A stretch of 5,170 nucleotides of DNA from Flavobacterium psychrophilum. GTDB lineage: Bacteria > Bacteroidota > Bacteroidia > Flavobacteriales > Flavobacteriaceae. Positions within the stretch are counted from its first letter, which is position 1. Each line of letters begins with the position of its first letter. The stretch spans positions 1 through 5,170 of the forward strand of contig QFQM01000282.1 of the NCBI GenBank assembly GCA_003243255.1, in the 5' to 3' direction. The position numbers and the translations under genes were made by a program. Of this stretch, positions 1 to 5,170 are shown in pieces. The notes below the pieces were generated by a model that ran no database searches, was not told the origin of the DNA, and was given only the letters and a program-made list of their open reading frames with translations.

Positions 1-553
1 ACAACAAAATTGGTATGTTGTATATACCTATCCGAACACTGAAAAGAGGATATGTAATGATTTAACAAGACGGCAAATAACTTCCTTCTTACCAATTCAG
101 AAAGTTGTGAGGCAGTGGAGTGACAGAAAGAAGCAACTTGAAGTGCCTTTATTTCCGAGTTACGTTTTTGTGAAAATTCATTCCAAAGATATGTGGATGG
201 TTACGATGGTGGATGGCGTAGCGAGGTTTGTATCATTTAATGGAACACCGGCAATAGTAAAAGAGTCAGAAGTCGATGTGATTAAAAAGATAATTTCTGG
301 TGCAAGAAGTATACGCAATGAGAGCAATTGCCTGACGGAAGGTGACTATGTTCAGATAAAAAATGGCCCACTCACCGGATTGGAAGGTAGAGTGGTGTGC
401 AAACAGGGAAACACTAGGCTTTACCTCAACTTAACTTCTATAAATAAGATGATATCCGTCGCAATCGATGCTGACAATCTCTCTAAGATTACAAACCATG
501 CTCTTATTACGCATTCCGACATTGCGCGACAAGCTCAAAGTACTTCTTTCTGA
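1..553 (+). CDS. UpxY/LoaP-type specialised NusG transcription antiterminator (5' partial)
   Basis: Members of this NusG-paralogue family bind RNA polymerase and let it read through terminators in one long operon, usually the operon whose first gene encodes them. The frame opens at base 2 and has no stop before TGA at 551-553, giving 183 visible residues; only a few N-terminal residues can be missing, since the family is about 170-190 long. The NGN domain shows WYVVYT at visible residues 4-9, RQWSDRKK at 37-44 and PLFPSYVFVKI at 49-59. A C-terminal KOW domain begins around visible residue 112 (GDYVQIKNGPLTGLEGRVV). A GTG at 107 could be taken as the start, but it would delete the first third of the NGN domain, so the true start lies left of the window. 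The next gene follows after 41 bases on the same strand, and a polyketide synthase gene comes after that, which suggests the cluster is its target. The family is clear; the target is inferred. Confidence 0.93.
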   Translation, partial: QQNWYVVYTYPNTEKRICNDLTRRQITSFLPIQKVVRQWSDRKKQLEVPLFPSYVFVKIHSKDMWMVTMVDGVARFVSFNGTPAIVKESEVDVIKKIISGARSIRNESNCLTEGDYVQIKNGPLTGLEGRVVCKQGNTRLYLNLTSINKMISVAIDADNLSKITNHALITHSDIARQAQSTSF

Positions 554-555
554 GA

Positions 556-563
556 CATATTTG
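556..563 (+). promoter_or_regulatory. Weak Bacteroidota -7-like box upstream of the permease gene
   Basis: CATATTTG matches the Bacteroidota -7 consensus TAnnTTTG except at its first base and lies 31 bases before the permease ATG. I see no TTTG or TTG -33 element at the expected distance upstream. It may be chance in AT-rich DNA, with the permease transcribed from the promoter of the antiterminator gene. Confidence 0.18.
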
Positions 564-594
564 TTCTTACCCAGGCGTTGTTTAAATTAGGCTA

Positions 595-3006
595 ATGTTC
601 GCCAATTATCTAAAAATTGCAATACGAAGCTTGCTGAAAAGTAAGTTCTATTCTTTCCTAAACATCATCGGTTTAGCAATCGGGATAGCCTCTTCTGCTA
701 CCTTATTTCAGTATGTTCTTTTTGAGAGAAGCTATGATGATTTTCACTCAAAAGGCGACAGGATATTCCGAATTCGTTTTGACTATTATCAGAGCGGGCA
801 AAAAGAATTCAGTGGGGCTTCCACGTATAGTGCGGTAGGGCCTTCATTACAGCAGGATTTTCCCGAAGTGGAGAGTTTTGCGAGGCTGATGACCTTCAGC
901 GACGGAACAGTCGTGACCTATGAAAATAAAGCACATGCTGCAGAGAAGTTATTATATGCAGAAGCTTCTTTTTTGAAAATGTTTTCGTTCCCGTTGGTAA
1001 AAGGTGATCCGGAAACTGCTCTTTCGCTGGCTAACACCGTGGTGATTTCTGAATCAGCCGCCAAAAGGTTATTAGGCGATGAAGAGCCCATGGGCAAAAT
1101 CATTCAAGTGCTGTCGGGACAGCCGACTCCTATGCAGATTGTAGGTGTGTTTAAGGATGTACCGGAAAACTCCCATATCAAATTTGATATTTTGGTTTCG
1201 TATGTGACCACTTACCCGTGGGGATGGACACAAAATGACTGGGGACAATTAAATACATACACTTATTTGTTGCTTAACCAGGGAGCAGATTTTCATAACC
1301 TTCAGGCGAAACTTCCTGCTTTCATCGAAAAATATGAAGGCAAATCATTGAGAAGCACTAACAGTTGGGAGGAACTCTACCTGCAACCTCTTAAAGACAT
1401 TCATTTGAACTCGGACCTTAGCGGTGAATTGGAGGTCAATGGCAACAGCAAAGTACCGTTCTTCCTGACCATCATCGCGATCTTCATTATGCTCATTGCA
1501 TGGATTAATTATGTTAATATTTCTTCAGCCAACGCTCTGGATCGAGCTAAAGAAGTTGGAATTCGGAAGGTTGCCGGTGCCAATCAGTCCCATGTAGCAC
1601 TCCAATTTCTTATTGAAACCATAATGATCAATTTTATTGCCATAGGTTTAGCAGCTATCCTGATATTAATTGCGCAACCATATCTCGAATTATTGATTGA
1701 CAAGTCATTAACACTTGCCATTTTTGCGGATGTTACCATAGTCGTTGCAATACTCGCTATACTTCTTTTTGGAATTTTATTAACCGGCGCTTACCCTGTC
1801 TTTGCCCTTTCTTCGTTTACAATCGCCAGTGTGTTAAAAGGCAAACTCAAAAGGTCCCCAAGCGGCTGGATGTTCAAGAAGGGGTTGGTGGTTTTTTTTT
1901 TTTTTTTTTCGGTTGGGTTGATCATCAGTACGATTGCCGTTTATCAGCAGATCAAACACATGCAGTATCAAAAGTTGGGAATTGCCATTGACCAGATTCT
2001 GGTGGTAAACGCCCCGCAGCAGATTTCAGACTCAACTTTCAGGGAGCGGATAGCCCCGTTCAAAAACGGAATACAGCAACTCTCTCAAGTTTTATATGTG
2101 ACCGCATCAACTGCGGTTCCGGGGGAAGCAGTGGGCAGAATTCAGAACTTCAGAATAGCAAATAAATCAATTGAGTTTAAGAACACTTTTCGTGTGATGG
2201 GAATCGACGAGAATTTCCTGCCGGCATATCAAAGTTCGCTTGTCGCTGGTCGCAACTTTTCGTCAGAACTCAAAGTGCCGGCCGTGATCGTCAACGAAGC
2301 CGCTTTGGACCTTCTGAACTTTAAAGATCCTCAGGACGCTATAGGACAATCCGTGTTCTGGGAAGAACGCAAAAGTGTATTCGAAATCATCGGGGTGATC
2401 CAAAATTATCACCACCAATCGCTGAAAAATGATTTTGCTCCTACAATCTTCTTTTACAATCCTGCCTCCTGGGGATTCTTTTCCATAAAGCTCAATAACG
2501 CTGATCTGAAAAGTACTATCGCCCATGTCGAGAAAACCTGGAACAGCCTCTATCCCGGAAACCCCTTCACATTTTTTTTCCTGGATGACTTCTTCAATCA
2601 GCAATACAAAGAAGACCGGCAATTTGGCAGAATGTTTACTGTGTTTTCTGTTGTCGCGGTGTTTATAGCCTACCTTGGCCTGTTTAGCTTATCGTATTTT
2701 ACTGCTGTCCAACGAACAAAAGAAGTTGGTATTAGAAAGGTGCTGGGGGCTGATGTTTCCAGTATAATTATTCTCCTGTTGAAAGATTTTATAAAACTTA
2801 TTGCGCTGGCAAATTTGGTTGCTTGGCCGCTGTCGTACCTGCTCATTACCAAGTGGCTCGAAGGATACGCTTTCCATATCGACATAACCCTCTGGCTTTT
2901 TATTGTGCCAAGTATAATGGTCTTGATAATGGGCGTGCTTACCGTTAGCTATCATACTTCTAGAGTCGCACACACCAAGCCGGTGAATGTTCTTAGGTTC
3001 GACTAA
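595..3006 (+). CDS. FtsX-like ABC transporter permease (tandem MacB/FtsX type)
   Basis: This is an inner-membrane permease of the MacB/FtsX (type VII ABC) superfamily, which normally works with a cytoplasmic ATPase to drive mechanical transport or signalling across the envelope. The 803-residue length fits the Bacteroidota double-FtsX form. Segments in order: TM1 about 20-43; a large extracytoplasmic MacB_PCD-like domain about 44-285; TM2 288-309, TM3 338-362 and TM4 375-405; TM5 about 430-450; a second extracytoplasmic domain about 455-675; TM6 682-703, TM7 723-757 and TM8 768-793. Each FtsX half carries the signature loop after its first helix: EVGIRKVAGA at 320-329 and EVGIRKVLGA from 710. 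ATG 595 is the first start after an in-frame TAA at 583-585, and only a weak AGG precedes it. TM5 contains five Phe codons in a row from an 18-T tract, where relatives as I recall them read roughly VVFQFALS. No ATPase gene is in view. The substrate cannot be deduced; a link to the polyketide product is inferred from position only. Confidence 0.93.
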   Translation: MFANYLKIAIRSLLKSKFYSFLNIIGLAIGIASSATLFQYVLFERSYDDFHSKGDRIFRIRFDYYQSGQKEFSGASTYSAVGPSLQQDFPEVESFARLMTFSDGTVVTYENKAHAAEKLLYAEASFLKMFSFPLVKGDPETALSLANTVVISESAAKRLLGDEEPMGKIIQVLSGQPTPMQIVGVFKDVPENSHIKFDILVSYVTTYPWGWTQNDWGQLNTYTYLLLNQGADFHNLQAKLPAFIEKYEGKSLRSTNSWEELYLQPLKDIHLNSDLSGELEVNGNSKVPFFLTIIAIFIMLIAWINYVNISSANALDRAKEVGIRKVAGANQSHVALQFLIETIMINFIAIGLAAILILIAQPYLELLIDKSLTLAIFADVTIVVAILAILLFGILLTGAYPVFALSSFTIASVLKGKLKRSPSGWMFKKGLVVFFFFFSVGLIISTIAVYQQIKHMQYQKLGIAIDQILVVNAPQQISDSTFRERIAPFKNGIQQLSQVLYVTASTAVPGEAVGRIQNFRIANKSIEFKNTFRVMGIDENFLPAYQSSLVAGRNFSSELKVPAVIVNEAALDLLNFKDPQDAIGQSVFWEERKSVFEIIGVIQNYHHQSLKNDFAPTIFFYNPASWGFFSIKLNNADLKSTIAHVEKTWNSLYPGNPFTFFFLDDFFNQQYKEDRQFGRMFTVFSVVAVFIAYLGLFSLSYFTAVQRTKEVGIRKVLGADVSSIIILLLKDFIKLIALANLVAWPLSYLLITKWLEGYAFHIDITLWLFIVPSIMVLIMGVLTVSYHTSRVAHTKPVNVLRFD
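1892..1909 (+). repeat. Homopolymer tract of 18 T within the permease coding region
   Basis: Eighteen uninterrupted T residues finish a Val codon, supply five TTT codons (residues 434-438) and begin a Ser codon in TM5. At 18 T the frame is open on both sides. Losing one T brings a TGA at 1919-1921 within four codons; gaining one T brings a TGA at 1989-1991. Either change removes the second half of the permease. The tract could be a slippage-prone switch, a site of polymerase slippage during transcription, or a place where the sequenced length is uncertain. Confidence 0.95.
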
Positions 3007-3020
3007 TTGTCGGGTGAACC
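2996..3020 (+). terminator. Possible stem-loop over the permease stop codon
   Basis: GGTTCGAC (2996-3003) can pair with GTCG (3009-3012) and AACC (3017-3020), with a four-base bulge and the loop TAATT, which contains the TAA stop. No T-run follows, so it is not a classical intrinsic terminator. It may be a weak pause or 3'-end structure, or chance. Confidence 0.22.
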
Positions 3021-3033
3021 AAGAAGAGATAGC

Positions 3034-3061
3034 TTGACAGTTAGTTAGCAATTGCTATACA
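3034..3061 (+). promoter_or_regulatory. TTGACA/TATACA promoter-like pair ahead of the polyketide synthase gene
   Basis: A perfect TTGACA at 3034-3039 is followed after 16 bases by TATACA at 3056-3061. This resembles a general bacterial sigma-70 promoter rather than the Bacteroidota TTTG/TAnnTTTG form, so its use in this host is doubtful. If active it would leave an untranslated leader of roughly 80 bases before the ATG at 3147. The spacer is almost filled by a palindrome that could act as an operator. Confidence 0.25.
3046..3057. repeat. Perfect 12-base palindrome between the promoter-like boxes
   Basis: TAGCAATTGCTA equals its own reverse complement. It fills most of the spacer and overlaps the first two bases of the TATACA box. 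Its core CAATTG (3049-3054) recurs at 3065-3070, 16 bases further on. This is a plausible binding site for a dimeric repressor or activator, but no dedicated DNA-binding regulator is encoded in the window. Confidence 0.4.
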
Positions 3062-3146
3062 AATCAATTGGGCTCGGTTCCACAGATAAACTCGACGACT
3101 GCCTAGTTTAATTCAATAACGTTCCATTCTTTATTAGTTACTGTTT

Positions 3147-5170
3147 ATGCTTAAGGACATTGCAATAATCGGTGTGGGAGGCAGATTCCCCAACGCAAAT
3201 ACAGTGGAGGACTTTTATGAAAATTTAAAAAATGGTAAGGATAGCATCAGGAGAATAGATCGCAGGAGGATCATCAATACAACGATAGAGCCAGAGACCG
3301 AGTACCAGGACATGGCATACATAGACAATATCGATTGTTTTGATTATGATTTTTTTAACATCGTCCCAGGCGAAGCTAAAAACATAGATCCCCACCAGCG
3401 AATACTACTTGAGATTGTTTACCAGACATTTGAAAATGCAGGATATAACCCTGAACACTTCAGCAATACGAATACCTCCGTATATGTAGCAAGCAAGAAT
3501 TTGTCGTATCATAAACATACGGATGAAATAGATCCAACCTTGATCATAGGTAACTTAAATTCTGCGACTGCAGGACGTGTCGCGCGCTTTTTCAATTTGA
3601 GAGGTAGCGCGTCCATAGTAGATAGTGCCTGCTCCTCATCACTACTGGCTCTCTACCAGGCCTATAACGAACTGTTGCTGGGACTGGCTGATCAAGCGTT
3701 GGTTTGTGCAATTGATCTTACTTTGTTTCCCCTCGATAAATCAACCGAAGGGATTGGCATCTTCTCAAAGGATGGTAAGTCTAAAAGCTTTTCCGCCACT
3801 GCTAACGGCGCGGGTTTAGGAGAAGCCGTAGGTTGCATTCTATTAAAGCCGCTGGAAGCAGCCCTGCTCGATAAAGATATAATCCATTGCGTGATTAAAG
3901 GTATCGCTGTAAATCAAGACGCAAATCTTTCAGCTACCCTGACTTCGCCTGATAGTCAGGCACAAGCGCAAGTACTAACAAAAGCCTGGGAAAGGGACAA
4001 CATTGATCCTCGCACTATTACCTATATAGAGGCTCATGGCACCGGCACTATACTGGGTGACCCTATAGAAGTCACAGCTATTGATCTTGCCTTTTCTGCT
4101 TTCACCAATGACAAGCAGTTCTGTGCATTGTCGTCTGTAAAGACCAACATAGGGCATTCCGATAGTGCTGCAGGTATGGTTGGCTTGATCAAGACAGTAC
4201 TTTCATTGAAAAGAAAAGTATTGTTTCCGTCTCTTCATTTTACTGAACCTAATCCCTACATAAATTTTGAACGTTCATCTGTTTATGTGAATACACGTTT
4301 CGGCCCATGGCATCTTGATTTGGCAAGAACTCCTGTGAGGCGGGCCGGGGTAAGTTCGTTCGGTGTAATAGGTACCAATTGCCATGTGGTACTTGAGGAA
4401 GCTCCCCCAGCAAGTCGTTCAGAGAAGAATGTCGAAAATACAAAGTATTACCTGATCACGGTTTCAGCAAAATGCAGGGAGTCATTGGAACTGATTATAA
4501 AAGAACTTAAGAAGACCATTTCTGAGAGAAGCGATCTGCATCTGGATGATGTGTCCTATACTCTGAATTGCGGAAGAAAACATTTTGACAGCAGATTTTG
4601 CGTCGTAGTGAACAGCACCCGTGAGTTGATGAAATCTTTTGACCGACTGGAAAATTTCAGTCGCGATGAAGACAAACCGGTAAAACTCATATTTGTTTGC
4701 TCAGGAAAAGTACAAATACCCCAGTCTTTAGTCGATCATTTTTGCAGTACTTATTTACCGTTTAGGGAAACCTTACAATCATTGCAACAAAGCCCAGCAT
4801 GGATTGCCGAAAATGATTCCGTGCTCTTATTTGCTTTTCAATATTGCTTCTATAAGTTACTGGAACAAAGAGGCCTGACTACACAATTTTTTATTGGCGA
4901 CGGTATTGGCAAAATTACGATTGCTGTTTTGAAAGGCAACCTTTCATTAGCGGACGGGATAAAGAAAGCCGCTGATTTTATCGAAACCAATGAAGATGAA
5001 TTGCAACAACGACTTCATACTCTTCTTACCCGTGAAGCACAAGCCGACCATCGTTGTCTCTTCATTGAAATGGGCCCAAAAGGTTCTGTCTCCTCTGGAC
5101 TCGACAAACTAAAAGTTGTATATCCGTACTACAACGTTGCCGTTTTGCAAGAGCATGAAGGTTCAGATGC
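3147..5170 (+). CDS. Modular polyketide synthase, KS with degenerate AT-like segment (3' partial)
   Basis: Modular polyketide synthases condense acyl units on carrier proteins in the cytoplasm. The frame is open from ATG 3147 to the window edge (674 codons visible) and continues beyond. An in-frame TAG at 3135-3137 makes this ATG the first possible one; no Shine-Dalgarno sequence precedes it. The protein begins directly with a ketosynthase: IAIIGVGGRFP near the N-terminus, DSACSSS with nucleophile Cys162, EAHGTGT with His297, NIGH with His337, and GVSSFGVIGTNCHVVLEE around 412. These support an active condensing KS, not a decarboxylating KSQ. A KS-to-AT linker (about 434-510; SAK, then DVSYTLNCGRKHF) follows. 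From 512 comes an acyltransferase-like stretch without catalytic residues. No loading domain precedes the KS, so its substrate must come from another protein or an upstream module. Later domains lie outside the window. PKS identity is very secure; trans-AT type is likely but inferred. Confidence 0.95.
   Translation, partial: MLKDIAIIGVGGRFPNANTVEDFYENLKNGKDSIRRIDRRRIINTTIEPETEYQDMAYIDNIDCFDYDFFNIVPGEAKNIDPHQRILLEIVYQTFENAGYNPEHFSNTNTSVYVASKNLSYHKHTDEIDPTLIIGNLNSATAGRVARFFNLRGSASIVDSACSSSLLALYQAYNELLLGLADQALVCAIDLTLFPLDKSTEGIGIFSKDGKSKSFSATANGAGLGEAVGCILLKPLEAALLDKDIIHCVIKGIAVNQDANLSATLTSPDSQAQAQVLTKAWERDNIDPRTITYIEAHGTGTILGDPIEVTAIDLAFSAFTNDKQFCALSSVKTNIGHSDSAAGMVGLIKTVLSLKRKVLFPSLHFTEPNPYINFERSSVYVNTRFGPWHLDLARTPVRRAGVSSFGVIGTNCHVVLEEAPPASRSEKNVENTKYYLITVSAKCRESLELIIKELKKTISERSDLHLDDVSYTLNCGRKHFDSRFCVVVNSTRELMKSFDRLENFSRDEDKPVKLIFVCSGKVQIPQSLVDHFCSTYLPFRETLQSLQQSPAWIAENDSVLLFAFQYCFYKLLEQRGLTTQFFIGDGIGKITIAVLKGNLSLADGIKKAADFIETNEDELQQRLHTLLTREAQADHRCLFIEMGPKGSVSSGLDKLKVVYPYYNVAVLQEHEGSD
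3153..4403 (+). other. Ketosynthase domain of the polyketide synthase
   Basis: This covers residues 3-421 of the PKS and carries the complete Cys162-His297-His337 triad in canonical motifs. Some normally conserved places differ: the loop usually reading NQDG with a following TAP is NQDANLSATLTSP, the usual ADGxVxGEG stretch reads TANGAGLGEAVG, and the usual GTNAH is GTNCH (Cys412). The changes are near the substrate channel or structural loops and do not remove catalytic residues, so activity with an unusual substrate is plausible but unproven. Confidence 0.9.
4680..5170 (+). other. Degenerate, shortened acyltransferase-like domain
   Basis: This covers residues 512-674 of the PKS. The order of segments follows a malonyl transferase: a first strand ending FVCSGK where FPGQG is expected; the helix LLFAFQYCFYKLLEQRG; IGDGIGK at 583-589 where IGHSxGE is expected; the helix LSLADGIKKA; and the late FIEMGP at 639-644. 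The nucleophilic Ser is Gly586, the neighbouring His is Asp585 and the oxyanion-side Gln is lost. Only 57 residues separate Gly586 from the GP motif, against roughly 180 in a full AT as I recall, so the ferredoxin-like subdomain and the GAFH catalytic His are absent. It cannot load extender units. A scaffold or docking role for an AT acting in trans is the best guess; a decaying relic is the alternative. Confidence 0.75.

Noticed and set aside
107..109. GTG as the start of the antiterminator gene
   Set aside because: The frame is open back to base 2, and the upstream residues (WYVVYT, PNTEKR, FLPIQK) are classic NGN-domain sequence, so the gene simply runs off the left edge.
2572..2579. Second T-run (8 T) in the permease gene
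   Set aside because: Eight T in Phe codons is unremarkable in AT-rich coding DNA and is much less slippage-prone than the 18-T tract.
2263..3051. Minus-strand reading frames opposite the permease gene
   Set aside because: They overlap strongly conserved FtsX-coding sequence and their translations resemble no family I know; they are antisense shadows.
3104..3111. TAGTTTAA as a Bacteroidota -7 box for the PKS gene
   Set aside because: It misses the last two positions of TAnnTTTG and has no TTTG or TTG element at a suitable distance upstream.
3624..3644. Decarboxylating KSQ loading domain
   Set aside because: The active-site residue is Cys (TGC at 3630-3632), not Gln, so this is a condensing-type KS.
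3625..3819. Short + strand reading frame of 64 codons
   Set aside because: It lies in another frame inside the KS-coding region, whose frame carries the catalytic Cys and a clear family match.
3975..4443. Minus-strand reading frames opposite the PKS gene
   Set aside because: They lie antisense to intact KS motifs (EAHGTGT, NIGH, GTNCH) and show no recognisable protein features.
1..5170. tRNA, rRNA, CRISPR array, insertion sequence or attachment site
   Set aside because: No cloverleaf-like segment, regularly spaced repeats, transposase coding or terminal inverted repeats were seen on either strand.

Overview
The window looks like Bacteroidota DNA, probably a Chitinophaga- or Cytophaga-like soil lineage. 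Three things point there: a UpxY-type NusG paralogue, a tandem FtsX/MacB-type permease of about 800 residues with the N-terminus typical of that phylum, and starts without clear Shine-Dalgarno sequences. The lineage is inferred from family resemblance only. Everything recognisable is on the + strand and packed closely, and both ends of the window cut through genes.

Layout: (1) bases 1-553 hold a 5'-truncated specialised NusG/UpxY/LoaP-like antiterminator with an NGN domain and a C-terminal KOW domain. (2) After 41 bases, bases 595-3006 encode a complete 803-residue FtsX-like ABC transporter permease with no ATPase gene in the window. An uninterrupted run of 18 T lies inside the codons of its fifth membrane segment. 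(3) A 140-base gap (3007-3146) carries a stem-loop at the permease stop codon, a TTGACA/TATACA promoter-like pair and a perfect 12-base palindrome between those two boxes. (4) From 3147 to beyond the right edge lies a large polyketide synthase (PKS) gene. It opens directly with a ketosynthase (KS) that keeps its Cys-His-His triad. After a KS-to-AT linker comes a shrunken acyltransferase (AT)-like segment that has lost its catalytic serine motif and most of the middle of the domain.

Together this reads as the left border of a polyketide biosynthetic cluster. A dedicated processive antiterminator would allow transcription through long PKS genes, as known for LoaP in Bacillus, and TaA in the myxovirescin cluster of Myxococcus is a NusG-like relative. 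The permease could serve in export, self-protection or envelope stress, or could be an unrelated neighbour. The dead AT remnant suggests that the extender unit is loaded by an AT acting in trans. That AT would be encoded outside this window, so the trans-AT assignment is an inference.
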